The translations under genes were made by a program, and so were the position numbers. The notes beneath the pieces were generated by a model that had not been told where the DNA came from, ran no database searches, and saw only the letters and a list, made by a program, of their open reading frames with translations. From Spongiibacter nanhainus (GTDB taxonomy: Bacteria; Pseudomonadota; Gammaproteobacteria; Pseudomonadales; Spongiibacteraceae): a DNA stretch of 64,000 nucleotides. Shown piece by piece: positions 17,294 to 26,102 of this stretch. The stretch is from positions 3,656,001 to 3,720,000 of the forward strand of contig NZ_CP066167.1 of NCBI RefSeq assembly GCF_016132545.1, in the 5' to 3' direction. Positions within the stretch are counted from its first letter, which is position 1; each line of letters begins with the position of its first letter.

Positions 17294-19486
17294 CTAGTAT
17301 TTGTAGCTGACGTCTATGCCGATACTGCGGCGGTCGCCATAAAACTCGGAGACAAAGCCGAAGTTGCCCCGCAGATCGGTGCTGTCGACGATGTATTCCT
17401 CATCAGTAAGGTTCCGCCCCCACAGCGCTAGCTGCCACTTGCGATTGGGAGAGTCCGCCGCAAAGCGTGCGCCCCACAATCCGTGGCTGCGCAGTGAGCT
17501 GACTTCCTCATCTTCAAAGGCATTGAAATAGCGCTTATCGGTATAGGAATAGTCGACACTGGCCTTAACATCCCATTCCTTCACTGTGCCGATGTCGTAG
17601 GCGAGGCTGGCGTTCACGTTGTACTCCGGAGAACCGGGCATGGAGTTCCCCGACAAATCGCCCCCCACCGAGGAGGTAAAATCCTTGTACTCGGTTTTTA
17701 AATAGCCAAGGCCGAGGTTGGCAGACAGCTTGGCGGTGAGCAGCGCTTGAAGTTCAAGCTCGGCGCCGTACATCTTGGCATCGGCAGCGTTCTCCAGCGC
17801 AAATACCACGGGGGTCGTTGGGGTACTACCCGAGACGTAGGTATAAACCTGCAACTCGGAGTAGTCGTAGAAGAACAGCGCCCCGTTGGCCCGCAAGCGT
17901 TTGTCAAAGAAGGTCGATTTGGACCCCACTTCAAAGGCGGTCAGGTATTCCGGGTCGACGGTGGTGACTTCGTTGGGATCAAAAAAGGAACCGAGATTGA
18001 AGCCGCCGGACTTAAAGCCCCGGGAAATACTGCCGTATATCAACACATCGTCATTGGGCTGATAGTCCACAGCCAGGCGCCCGGAAATGGCGTCCCAGCT
18101 TTCAGACAGTTTTTCTTCAGGCACCAACGCGATGGGGTCGCCATTGGCTTGATCATTGAAATAGTTGGGTACCAGATCACTGCGTACCGTGGCGTCCTTA
18201 TCTTCGTAGGTGTAGCGAAGCCCGGCGGTCACCTGCCACTCGGGGCTAAAGCGGTAATTCAACTCGGAATAAATAGCGTAAGTGCTGGTGTCGCGAATCG
18301 AGTAACCTACTGTCGGCAGCTGAGATTCGGGAGGCGCATCGCCAAACAGGTTTGCCTCGGTCAGGTTCTCCAGCTCTTCGGTCAATAAAAATAACCCGGC
18401 AACGATGCTGGTGTTCTCGCCAATGTCACCACTGACATTGACCTCTTGGGTGAATTGCTCACCGTCGGTGTTAAAGCAGATTTCATCCAGCGAGGTGGGG
18501 CTGTGGTCAATATCACCACAATAATCGGTTTGCGCTTTTTCGAAAGCCGTAATCGACTTTAAGGTGGCGCCGCTGATATCCCATGTGGCAGTCAGGCTCA
18601 GTCCGTGGGTGTCGCCGTAATGTTGCGACTTGCCATTAAAGTTCAATCGCTCTGTGTCGTTGGGGTGGGGATCGGCGTAACCAAAGACATTGGTTTCCCG
18701 TGGCTTACCCTGTTTAAAGTCGCTTCGATCAACTGCACCGTGAATATTGAGCCACAGCTCTAGACTGTCAGTGGCTTGGAAATCAAATAGCGCCCGAATG
18801 GCATGATTTTCCTCGGCGTTGGCATCCTTGCCATTAAAGTCGTTCTCTCTGTCACCGTCATTGGCGCTACTAATGGCGGCTACTCGAGCGTTAACGTTAG
18901 TGCTTAAGGCACCGCTAACATAGGTCTCTATATCTCTCTGGTAATAGCTCCCTACACTGGCGCGCACACCAGCCTCAAATTCATCACTGGGCTTGTTTGA
19001 GTAAAAGGCAATGGCACCACCGGTGGTATTGCGACCAAACAATGTGCCCTGCGGGCCCCGCAATACCTCAATGCGCTGCACATCAAACAACTGCGCAGTC
19101 TGGGAGCCGGTTAGCCCCATCACCACTTCGTCCACATACAGGCTCACTGGGCTGACCGTAGTCGCATTAAAGTCGTTATTGCCCACGCCGCGAATAAAGA
19201 TATTGGGCTGACCACCAAAAGTTTTTATTTCCAGGTTTGGTGTCTTCTCGTCAATACTGAGGGTATCGCTCAAGCCCATCTCTAATACATCATTGCCGGC
19301 AAAGGCGGTGATGGAAATGGGGACATCTTGAAGGCTTTCGGATTTTTTCCTGGCCGTGACCACCACCTCCTCGATTTGCCTAATCTTTTCCACCTCCGCT
19401 TGCCCACGGCTGGGGGCGGCGGAAAATGCAATCAGCGCGGATAGAAGTAAACCGCACTTCCAGTGAACCGAATTGTTTTTCATCAT
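17294..19486 (-). CDS. TonB-dependent receptor 2
   Basis: A 730-residue outer-membrane receptor with a signal peptide (CGLLLSALIAFSAAPSRGQA), plug start QIEEVVVTARKKSESLQDVPISITAF, NIFIRGVGNNDFN, VEVLRGPQGTLFGRNTTGGAIAF, and C-terminal NLTDEEYIVDSTDLRGN with final DVSYKY (aromatic end). It lacks a long TonB-signalling extension, so it is a pure transporter. It heads the minus-strand unit 19486 to about 14885 and lies divergent to the AraC-family gene. Receptors of this large clade import many small hydrophobic or amphipathic compounds as well as iron complexes; no ferric-siderophore gene lies nearby. Uptake of the substrate of the adjacent SDR/thiolase genes is the most economical reading. 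Confidence 0.92.
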   Translation of the reverse strand: MMKNNSVHWKCGLLLSALIAFSAAPSRGQAEVEKIRQIEEVVVTARKKSESLQDVPISITAFAGNDVLEMGLSDTLSIDEKTPNLEIKTFGGQPNIFIRGVGNNDFNATTVSPVSLYVDEVVMGLTGSQTAQLFDVQRIEVLRGPQGTLFGRNTTGGAIAFYSNKPSDEFEAGVRASVGSYYQRDIETYVSGALSTNVNARVAAISSANDGDRENDFNGKDANAEENHAIRALFDFQATDSLELWLNIHGAVDRSDFKQGKPRETNVFGYADPHPNDTERLNFNGKSQHYGDTHGLSLTATWDISGATLKSITAFEKAQTDYCGDIDHSPTSLDEICFNTDGEQFTQEVNVSGDIGENTSIVAGLFLLTEELENLTEANLFGDAPPESQLPTVGYSIRDTSTYAIYSELNYRFSPEWQVTAGLRYTYEDKDATVRSDLVPNYFNDQANGDPIALVPEEKLSESWDAISGRLAVDYQPNDDVLIYGSISRGFKSGGFNLGSFFDPNEVTTVDPEYLTAFEVGSKSTFFDKRLRANGALFFYDYSELQVYTYVSGSTPTTPVVFALENAADAKMYGAELELQALLTAKLSANLGLGYLKTEYKDFTSSVGGDLSGNSMPGSPEYNVNASLAYDIGTVKEWDVKASVDYSYTDKRYFNAFEDEEVSSLRSHGLWGARFAADSPNRKWQLALWGRNLTDEEYIVDSTDLRGNFGFVSEFYGDRRSIGIDVSYKY

Positions 19487-19515
19487 CGTGCTACGCTCTT
19501 AGAATTATTGGAGGC

Positions 19516-19534
19516 ACTCACCCTATTGGTGAGT
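19516..19534. promoter_or_regulatory. Inverted repeat ACTCACC-N5-GGTGAGT upstream of TonB receptor 2
   Basis: A perfect seven-base inverted repeat with a five-base centre lies 30 bases upstream of the TonB receptor 2 start and about 180 bases from the divergent AraC-family gene. It could be an operator for a regulator of the unit or a stem in the receptor leader. Confidence 0.45.
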
Positions 19535-19712
19535 CTCAACAGCGAGCTTACCCAGGGCATGGAGGCGTATCTTTAAATATAGAGAAGTGGGATTGGGATT
19601 TTTGCGCAGCGGAATCCGAGTTCAAGCAGCTTAGCCCTCGGCAAGCCCAGCTTGACAAGGCACGAGGCCAATGTTAGAAAATTTTTAAAAATTATAAGTT
19701 TAGGAGCCTATC

Positions 19713-20678
19713 GTGACACCGGACATCGATTGGAAAGCCAGGTCCTCACCGAAACCGGGAGTTTTCAACAGTTTTAGTCAGATGCTCAGTCAAGTGCACA
19801 CCGGCTGGAACTTTGAAAGCGTAGACGACAAAGTGACCAGTGACCGGGAACTGTTGGCCTACGTCAAAAAATACAGCCTTGGTGACAGCTACCTGACCGA
19901 TATCCTGGCGCTGCCAATGAGTGGATGCCGAGAGGGAAAACTTCACGATGCTGACTACCTTGTGGTTTCTTATGTCGTTGAAGGCAACGATTACAGCCTG
20001 GATGTCTATGGCCATCACTATGCCCTAAAGCGCGGCAACGTCTTTATCTGGAATACTTCTCAAGAGATTTTCTTCCGATCCGGTGAGATGGTGCGCCAGC
20101 TGTCAGTCTTTATACCGATGAATGCGGCCTTCAACCTGGGCAAGCTTGTTTCTCCCGACACAATATTTGTACTGGATAAAAGTGAAGCGATTTCCAATAT
20201 CCTGCGTTCCACAATCCTGACCCTACGAAAGAACGCTCACAATACCTGTATTAGTGATGAGCCTTTTATTGTTAACCCCATATTGGAGCTGACCAAGGCG
20301 GGAGTTAGCAAAGCCCGTGCGTTTCGTTTTGAGAAAAAGCGCAGCAGTGAACAGCTGCTGGATGAAATCCGTGACTATGTCAGGAACAACTTGTTTGATA
20401 GCGATTTGTCAGTGGCAACGATTTCACACGCGTTAGGCGTCAGTAAACGCTACATCCATCAGATCTTCTCTCACGAGGCAGAAAGTCTATCTCGCTGGAT
20501 CGCCCGGCAGCGCCTGGAGCAGGCGGCAAAATACCTCCAGGACAGCAAATACCGAGATATCTCGATTACCGATATTGCGATGATGACGGGATTTAATGAC
20601 AGTGGTTATTTTAGCCGCCAGTTCCGCCAACACTACGGCATGAGCCCCAAGCACTACCGGCAATCGGCCATCCACTAA
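19713..20678 (+). CDS. AraC/XylS-family transcriptional regulator
   Basis: A 321-residue regulator. The N-terminal half (about residues 60-150) is a cupin-like AraC-binding-type ligand domain (YVVEGNDYSLDVYGHHYALKRGNVFIWNTSQE). The C-terminal 100 residues hold the double helix-turn-helix: LSVATISHALGVSKRYIHQIF and ISITDIAMMTGFNDSGYFSRQFRQHYGMSPKHYR. Start is GTG 19713, with TAGGAG 6 bases upstream. It is divergent from TonB receptor 2 with a 226-base region between them, so it likely controls that operon in response to the imported compound. Its stop overlaps the convergent GbsR-type gene by four bases. Confidence 0.93.
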   Translation: MTPDIDWKARSSPKPGVFNSFSQMLSQVHTGWNFESVDDKVTSDRELLAYVKKYSLGDSYLTDILALPMSGCREGKLHDADYLVVSYVVEGNDYSLDVYGHHYALKRGNVFIWNTSQEIFFRSGEMVRQLSVFIPMNAAFNLGKLVSPDTIFVLDKSEAISNILRSTILTLRKNAHNTCISDEPFIVNPILELTKAGVSKARAFRFEKKRSSEQLLDEIRDYVRNNLFDSDLSVATISHALGVSKRYIHQIFSHEAESLSRWIARQRLEQAAKYLQDSKYRDISITDIAMMTGFNDSGYFSRQFRQHYGMSPKHYRQSAIH

Positions 20679-21136
20679 TCGGCGCCTAGCTCCTTCACCA
20701 ATTTTGCCATGGCCTCACGCATAGCCAGGTGAAAGCGGCCAATGGCGCGCATTCGCGTGGCCGCTTTGCCCTTTGCAACAGCACCGGCCCGTTCTACTAA
20801 TAAATCGCCAAACTCCCCCAGCAGCTCGCTTTTTGCGGTCATCAGTCCGGCACTGCCGTCGCATACCACATAGCGAAAGCGCTTACTGCCCTTCTGCGCT
20901 TGCCGCCGAATCACCATGTGCCCTTCCAGCACTCGCGCCGCAACACTGGCTGAGCTTTTGCTCACATCCAAGCCCTGGGCAATTTCGTCCAGGCTTTGTG
21001 GCTCGCCGCTTAGGAGCAAATAGGCATAGATGCGAGCCGACATGTGCGGCATGCCCCAAGGCACCAACAGTGCGCAGACATCATCGAGGAATCGCTGTTG
21101 AACATCAGTGTTGTGTTTTTTTGCTATATTCGGCAT
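20675..21136 (-). CDS. GbsR/MarR-type winged-helix regulator
   Basis: A 153-residue DNA-binding protein of the GbsR/MarR class. A winged helix spans about residues 35-85: MSARIYAYLLLSGEPQSLDEIAQGLDVSKSSASVAARVLEGHMVIRR, followed by the basic wing QAQKGSKRFRYVV and a C-terminal helical dimerisation part. It is divergent from the SDR-SDR-SnoaL unit with about 100 AT-rich bases between starts, so autoregulation and repression of that unit are likely. Ligand unknown. Confidence 0.88.
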   Translation of the reverse strand: MPNIAKKHNTDVQQRFLDDVCALLVPWGMPHMSARIYAYLLLSGEPQSLDEIAQGLDVSKSSASVAARVLEGHMVIRRQAQKGSKRFRYVVCDGSAGLMTAKSELLGEFGDLLVERAGAVAKGKAATRMRAIGRFHLAMREAMAKLVKELGAD

Positions 21137-21160
21137 ATTTCGAATATTCTATATTTTCTT
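21126..21160. promoter_or_regulatory. AT-rich repeat cluster in the GbsR/SDR divergent promoter
   Basis: Four ATATT units occur here in one direction at spacings of about nine bases, and the exact palindrome GAATATTC lies at 21142-21149. The cluster overlaps the GbsR-type gene start and the likely promoter of the SDR gene at 21236. It is a good candidate operator for the winged-helix regulator; no experiment supports this. Confidence 0.4.
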
Positions 21161-21235
21161 ATCGCTGTCAAGCGTGCGGCAAAACAGCCATAACACCGAA
21201 CGCCTATGCAACAAACAGAACAAAGGACGCAACCC

Positions 21236-22039
21236 ATGTCAGAACACGATCTACTGGACCTTGAAGGCCAGGTGGCTTTCGTCACTGGCGCCGGCCAGGG
21301 CGCCGGTCGCGCTATCGCCCACATTTTGGCGCAACACAATGCTGGGGGCATTGCCGTCAACGACTTTGTTATAGAGCGCGCCGAAACGGTAGCCGAAGAA
21401 ATTCGTCAACTCGGTATCCCGGCGGCAGCGGTGCAGGCCGATGTAGGCGACTATCAGTCTGTCGCCACCGCCATGGACGACGCCAGGGCGCAGCTGGGCC
21501 CCATCACACTGCTGGTCAACAACGCCGGCAACGCCGGGCCCAATAGTCAGATGGGTTTATCTCCCCTGTTCTGGGAAACCGAGCCCGACGACTGGGCACC
21601 CTTCTTCCACACCAATCTCTTTGGCGTGATGAACTGCTGTCACCGGGCCATGCAAGATATGGTGGACGCCGGGCGGGGCCGTATTGTCACTATTATTTCC
21701 GACTCAGGGCGGGTCGGCGAAGCAAGACTCGCTGCATATGGTGCTGCTAAAGCAGGCGCCGCCGGCCTAATGCGCTCACTGGCCAAGGAAGGCGGCCGCT
21801 ATGGCATCACAGCCAACTGCATTTCCCTGTCGACACTGGAACCTCAGATGGATGAGCAGCAACTGGAAGCCTTCTACGCTAACGACCGAATTAAATCACA
21901 GTTGTCACGCTATACGCTGCGACGCTTTGGTCAGGCCAGTGACGTCGCCAACATGGTGTTGTTTTTATGCTCCGGTGCCGCCAGCTGGATAACCGGCCAA
22001 ACCTATCCCGTCAACGGCGGCTACACTGTTACTCAGTAA
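21236..22039 (+). CDS. Short-chain dehydrogenase/reductase (SDR)
   Basis: A 267-residue SDR with TGAGQGAG in the cofactor loop, NNAG followed by a glycine/proline-rich insert (NAGPNSQMGLSPLFWETEPDDW), the serine region ISDSGRVG, Tyr/Lys in AYGAAKAG, and C-terminal ITGQTYPVNGGYTVTQ. Start ATG 21236 is supported by AAGGA 8 bases upstream; an upstream ATG at 21206 lacks a ribosome site. It is first in a plus-strand unit of SDR, SDR and SnoaL-like genes. The insert after NNAG and substrate-loop residues differ from the other four SDRs in the window, so a distinct step is likely. Confidence 0.88.
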   Translation: MSEHDLLDLEGQVAFVTGAGQGAGRAIAHILAQHNAGGIAVNDFVIERAETVAEEIRQLGIPAAAVQADVGDYQSVATAMDDARAQLGPITLLVNNAGNAGPNSQMGLSPLFWETEPDDWAPFFHTNLFGVMNCCHRAMQDMVDAGRGRIVTIISDSGRVGEARLAAYGAAKAGAAGLMRSLAKEGGRYGITANCISLSTLEPQMDEQQLEAFYANDRIKSQLSRYTLRRFGQASDVANMVLFLCSGAASWITGQTYPVNGGYTVTQ

Positions 22040-22116
22040 GAGCTGGTCAGCCAATAAAGCCGTCGGCCAATAAAAACCCAGCAAGCTCCGCTATAGCCAA
22101 TATACGAGGCAAAATC

Positions 22117-22878
22117 ATGATTACCTCAGCAGAGATGCACAATAAAACCGCGATCATCACTGGCGCCGCCGCCGGCCTGGGCCGTGCGACCGCACTGAAA
22201 TTGGCTGCCGCCGGAGCCAATCTGAGCCTGGTCGACATCGATGCCCAGGGCTTGGCCGAAACGGCGCAACTCGCCCGGGTTCATGGCGCGACGGCACTGG
22301 AGCAGGTACAGGATCTCAGCCGCCCTGAAACAGCGCGGACCATTGTCGACAATACTATCGCGCAATTTTCTCGAATCGATGCTCTCTGTAATGTCGCCGC
22401 AGTCTTCCTCCCCCGCCACACAGCGCAAATGAGTGACGACGACTGGGACCTGACCCTGGCGGTAAATCTCAGTGCGCCTTTTAAGTTGATACGCCAGTCC
22501 CTGCCATACCTACTGGACGCTGAGGGAGCCATTGTTAACGTCACCTCCTGTGCCGCTTTTATGGGGCAGGGCTATCTGGCCGCCTATTCCGCCACCAAAG
22601 CCGCACTTAACCAGCTCACCAAATCCCTGGCCATGGAGTTTATGCACCAACCGATTCGCATCAACGCGGTAGCACCCGGCGGTATGCAAACGTCACTTGC
22701 AGCCGGTCTGCGGCACCTGGAGAACCCTGACCCCAGTATTCTCGGGCGCATATCACCACTGCGCGGTTTAGTGGATATCGACGAGGTGGCGGCAATGGTG
22801 GCCTATTTAGCTTCTGACACCGCAAGCGGCTACCACGGCGCCTGCATCAGCATCGACAACGGCATCACTGCTGGCTAA
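22117..22878 (+). CDS. Short-chain dehydrogenase/reductase (SDR), atypical NNAG motif
   Basis: A 253-residue SDR with TGAAAGLG at the cofactor site, Asp in LVDIDAQ (NAD preference), serine in VTSCAAF, and Tyr/Lys in AYSATKAAL. The usual NNAG is replaced by NVAA (ALCNVAAVF), a change seen in a minority of functional SDRs. Start ATG 22117 is chosen for GAGG 8 bases upstream and because residues before it have no SDR likeness. It lies between the SDR at 21236 and the SnoaL-like gene at 22905 in the same unit. Presumably an oxidoreductase of the same pathway. Confidence 0.85.
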   Translation: MITSAEMHNKTAIITGAAAGLGRATALKLAAAGANLSLVDIDAQGLAETAQLARVHGATALEQVQDLSRPETARTIVDNTIAQFSRIDALCNVAAVFLPRHTAQMSDDDWDLTLAVNLSAPFKLIRQSLPYLLDAEGAIVNVTSCAAFMGQGYLAAYSATKAALNQLTKSLAMEFMHQPIRINAVAPGGMQTSLAAGLRHLENPDPSILGRISPLRGLVDIDEVAAMVAYLASDTASGYHGACISIDNGITAG

Positions 22879-22904
22879 TTCCGTACTTATTGTGGAGAGA
22901 ATCG

Positions 22905-23441
22905 ATGAATAGGGACCGAGAACAACAACTGGATACGCTGTTGGCCAAAGAAGAGATCCGCGAACTGGCATTGCTCTACAGCCGCGGTGTCGATCGCAAA
23001 GACCCTGAGCTGCTGCGGGATTTGTACACGACGGATGCGACTGATACCCACGGTCACACCTTTGATGGCGGCGCCGAGGCCTACGTAGATTTCCTTGAGC
23101 AGGCCTTTCCCTTTATGGCCTACAGCGGCCACCATATCTGTAATCACTTGATTTCCGTCGATGGCGACATCGGTGAGGGCGAAGTATACGCCCTGGCCTA
23201 CCACCATCTTCCCGACGGCAATGGTGGCTGGATGGAGGATTTTATGGCGGTACGTTATATCGACAACTATCGTCGTGATAGCGACGACCGCTGGCGCTTC
23301 AGCAAACGCGTAGTCACTTACGACCTGTCGATACGCCGGCCGCTGGGCGAAGATGCGATCAAGGGGCTGCCCGACCTTGCTAAAGATCCGAGCTACACAG
23401 CGCTGACGCTCTCAGTGTTTGCACGCGGTAAGCGCGGCTAA
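22905..23441 (+). CDS. SnoaL-like (NTF2-fold) protein
   Basis: A 178-residue SnoaL_4-type protein. Typical blocks are KEEIRELALLYSRGVDRKDPELLRDLYTTDATD, the HTFDGGAEAYVDFLEQAFPFM helix, HHICNHLISVDGDIGEGEVYALAYH and the strand pair MEDFMAVRYIDNYRRD-RWRFSKRVVTYDLSIRRP. Members with the RGVDRKD motif are common in sphingomonad and marine catabolic clusters and include steroid or bile-acid dehydratase-like enzymes. Start ATG 22905 has GGAGA 6 bases upstream. Last gene of its plus-strand unit, followed by a hairpin at 23459. Function inferred only. Confidence 0.85.
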   Translation: MNRDREQQLDTLLAKEEIRELALLYSRGVDRKDPELLRDLYTTDATDTHGHTFDGGAEAYVDFLEQAFPFMAYSGHHICNHLISVDGDIGEGEVYALAYHHLPDGNGGWMEDFMAVRYIDNYRRDSDDRWRFSKRVVTYDLSIRRPLGEDAIKGLPDLAKDPSYTALTLSVFARGKRG

Positions 23442-23458
23442 ACATTGTCGTCAAACAA

Positions 23459-23482
23459 AAAGGGAGACCTAAGTCCCCCTTT
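23459..23482. terminator. Terminator hairpin between convergent units
   Basis: Ten-base arms (AAAGGGAGAC and GTCCCCCTTT, one mismatch) with a four-base loop lie between the convergent SnoaL-like gene and TonB receptor 3. On the minus strand the stem is followed by TTTTTGTTT, a good rho-independent terminator for the receptor; in the plus direction the stem ends in TTT. Confidence 0.7.
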
Positions 23483-23543
23483 GCTATACCTAGCCAGGAA
23501 TTAAGCCCCCAGCAAGTCATCTGTAATTGCCCTACACCGATGC

Positions 23544-25874
23544 TTAGAAGCTAGCTCGCAGGGTAATACCGAAAGTACGGGGCGCCGATACATAGGCGTT
23601 AAAGTCGGTATCGCCTTGCAGTGGTGAAGTGAAGTGCTGGGTCACATAGCGCTCGTCAGTAAGGTTTTGCACCCATACGCTGGCACTCCAACCGCGAGTT
23701 TCAGAACGAACACCGGCATTCACATCGAACGTGGTTTCCGCATCCCGCTGTAGATTACCCACCGCATTGGTATATTGCTCACCAGAGTACATGGCAGCAA
23801 GTCGGCCAAACATCGACAGCTCTGCCGTCAAAGGCTGATCGACCGTCAGACCGATGTTACCCGCAAACTCCGGGGCTTGCGCAAATTCTCGACCGGCCAG
23901 CACACCCAGTGATGCGTCGTCGCCAAACTCTGACTCCGCCAACCAAGTGACATCGATATCCAGCGACAACCAGTTGTTGATCAGGAACTGACTCTCTACC
24001 TCAGCACCGTACACCTTGGCATCTGCGGCATTGATAACACTAAAGGCCAGACCGCTGAACAGGGCAACCTGCAGGTCACTGATATCGTTATAGAACACCG
24101 CAAAGTTAGCGCGAGCGCGGCGATCCAGGAACTCGGTCTTCAAGCCCAACTCGTAGCCGTCAATCAGCTCAGAATCATAGCGAGGGTCGTTGGGTACACA
24201 GTCACCAAAGTTTGCACAGGATGGCTCATTGGGGTTATCCCCCACGCTACCGGCACCGGAGTTGTCCACGTTCACACCACCGGATTTGTAACCGCGGCTA
24301 TAAGAAGCATATGCCATGGTGTCGTCACTGACATGATAGCGCAGCGCCAACTGGCCGGTAACGGCGGAGTCGTCAAAGTCGGTGTCGTAGAGCGGCCCGG
24401 GTTGTACACCCAAAGCCCGGAAGGCAGCATTAGGCGCAGGATTAAAGAACACCCGTTGCAGTGCCCCTGACTTTTCATCCTTGGAGTAGCGTAAGCCCAG
24501 CGCCAGCCCCAAACGGTCGCTCACATCAAAGTTCCAGTGCATAAAGGCGGCGTAGGACTGAGAGTCCGCCGGCATTTTATGGTGGGCCCACAAACCTTCG
24601 GAGGCATCAAAGGAGCCCGCCGGCGCACCCTGCTGCTGGGCGAGTACGTCAAAGAATGCTTGAGCCTGATTGCCCCACAACAACTGGTGGTTAGCGAAGA
24701 TATCCTCGTCCGCCAGGTAGGCACCCACTACGTAGTCGGCAGCAATAAAGGGACCAAAGCTGCCAACATCCCCAGAGATGGTAAGTTCTTGGGACAGTAC
24801 TTCGGTTTCCAAGGATTCATTGATGGTAAGGATATTGGCACCGTGGAAGTCAGCATCCATACCAATCTGTTCAATTTCCCAGTTGCGATAGGCCGTTACC
24901 GATTTGAGCAGCGCGCCCATGGGCATATCCCACTCGGCTATCAGCACAATACCTTCATCGGTAATGGTTTGATCGGTGTCGTTACTGAGCACCTGCTCGT
25001 AGTCGTCGAAGTTATCCGATGGCAGTTTCTTGTTATTGGCTTGGGTGAATTGATTAAACAATGGCTTAAATGGGCCATCGACAACATCCATTTGGCCGTA
25101 GCAGCAGTTGGTTTCCGATTCCGACCAGTCGGCAATCACTCGAAACGACAGAGTATCGCTTGGCTCAAACAGCCACTGGGCTTTAAGCGCGCGCGGAGCC
25201 TTTTCGTTGTAATCACCACCGTTGGGGTCTTCGATAAAGCCGTCTTGCTCGGCCCACAGTCCGGCAACACGCACCGCACTGCGCTCACCCACGGGCATGT
25301 TATAGGCGCCGCGTACCAGGGTTTTGTTGTAGTTGCCGACGGTCAGCTCGACATTGCCCTCTGGTCCTGACAGCGAGGGCATGGTGGAGTTAATCAGCAG
25401 CGCACCGGCTGAAGTATTCTTACCAAACAGAGTACCTTGAGGACCACGCAGTACCTGCAGGCTTTCCATGTCCAGCCAGTTCTGCATTGCCTGGCCGGCA
25501 CGAGTCCGGTACACGCCATCGATAAAGACGCCCACCGCACCCTCAAAAGAGCGGTTGTTACCCACGGTACCGATACCGCGAATAAAGATATTGGCACTGT
25601 TGGCCGCAGAGTTTGTCACGTCAAATTTAATACTGGGAGAGATCGCCTGAATGTTGCCAATGCTATCCACCTGAGCCAGCGCCATATCCTCGGAGCTAGC
25701 CGCAGTCACCGCAACAGGTACGTCTTGCATGCTTTCGCTACGACGCTGAGCCGTAACTACAACTTCTTCGATTTGACGAACGGCTTTATCACCCTCAGAA
25801 ACCTGGGCTACTGCAGATCCGGAAAAAGCGACAGCCAAGGCAAGGGCCCGTTTCATGGGAAATCGATACTTCAT
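23544..25874 (-). CDS. TonB-dependent receptor 3 (tandem paralogue of receptor 4)
   Basis: A 776-residue receptor with a signal peptide (MKRALALAVAFSGSAVAQ), plug start QIEEVVVTAQRRSESMQDVPVAVTAA, NIFIRGIGTVGNNRSFEGAVGVFIDGVYRTRAG, LQVLRGPQGTLFGKNTSAGALLI, and C-terminal NLTDERYVTQHF ending TLRASF. It is a close paralogue of receptor 4 just upstream; their plugs are almost identical, while extracellular loops differ. Both have two adjacent cysteines in a barrel strand/loop (NCCYGQ, codons at 25101-25106). A separate transcript is likely, as two hairpins lie between it and receptor 4. Clade members often sit with SDR-rich catabolic genes. Confidence 0.92.
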   Translation of the reverse strand: MKYRFPMKRALALAVAFSGSAVAQVSEGDKAVRQIEEVVVTAQRRSESMQDVPVAVTAASSEDMALAQVDSIGNIQAISPSIKFDVTNSAANSANIFIRGIGTVGNNRSFEGAVGVFIDGVYRTRAGQAMQNWLDMESLQVLRGPQGTLFGKNTSAGALLINSTMPSLSGPEGNVELTVGNYNKTLVRGAYNMPVGERSAVRVAGLWAEQDGFIEDPNGGDYNEKAPRALKAQWLFEPSDTLSFRVIADWSESETNCCYGQMDVVDGPFKPLFNQFTQANNKKLPSDNFDDYEQVLSNDTDQTITDEGIVLIAEWDMPMGALLKSVTAYRNWEIEQIGMDADFHGANILTINESLETEVLSQELTISGDVGSFGPFIAADYVVGAYLADEDIFANHQLLWGNQAQAFFDVLAQQQGAPAGSFDASEGLWAHHKMPADSQSYAAFMHWNFDVSDRLGLALGLRYSKDEKSGALQRVFFNPAPNAAFRALGVQPGPLYDTDFDDSAVTGQLALRYHVSDDTMAYASYSRGYKSGGVNVDNSGAGSVGDNPNEPSCANFGDCVPNDPRYDSELIDGYELGLKTEFLDRRARANFAVFYNDISDLQVALFSGLAFSVINAADAKVYGAEVESQFLINNWLSLDIDVTWLAESEFGDDASLGVLAGREFAQAPEFAGNIGLTVDQPLTAELSMFGRLAAMYSGEQYTNAVGNLQRDAETTFDVNAGVRSETRGWSASVWVQNLTDERYVTQHFTSPLQGDTDFNAYVSAPRTFGITLRASF

Positions 25875-25994
25875 ATATCCATCCTCGGGTTATTGTTATA
25901 CCAAACGCCAGCACTTTGTCGCATCTCAACAAAAGGCGATTGGTCCGCTGCGACAAAAACAGCATGAGGGCGCCATCGACATGGCTACAGGCAT

Positions 25995-26026
25995 AAAAAA
26001 GCCGGCGGGGATAATCCCTCACCGGC
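25995..26026 (-). terminator. Rho-independent terminator of TonB receptor 4
   Basis: Read on the minus strand, a GCCGG...CCGGC stem with an inner paired GGGAT/ATCCC part is followed by six T (25995-26000). It lies about 75 bases beyond the stop of receptor 4 and before the start of receptor 3, so the two receptor genes are probably separately transcribed. Confidence 0.8.
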
Positions 26027-26047
26027 AAAAAAACCTGGGTCTTCAGT

Positions 26048-26078
26048 TTGCGGCCCCAGCTAACTACCGGGGCCGCAA
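26048..26078. repeat. Strong GC-rich hairpin after TonB receptor 4
   Basis: Perfect ten-base arms TTGCGGCCCC and GGGGCCGCAA, 11 bases apart, lie directly after the receptor 4 stop and before the terminator at 25995. The tandem stems may protect the 3' end or act together in termination. Confidence 0.6.
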
Positions 26079-26102
26079 GGATGTGACATAGTTCAGTAGT
26101 GC

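Noticed and set aside
21206-21235. Upstream ATG for the SDR at 21236
   Set aside because: No ribosome site; AAGGA fits the ATG at 21236, where the family sequence begins.
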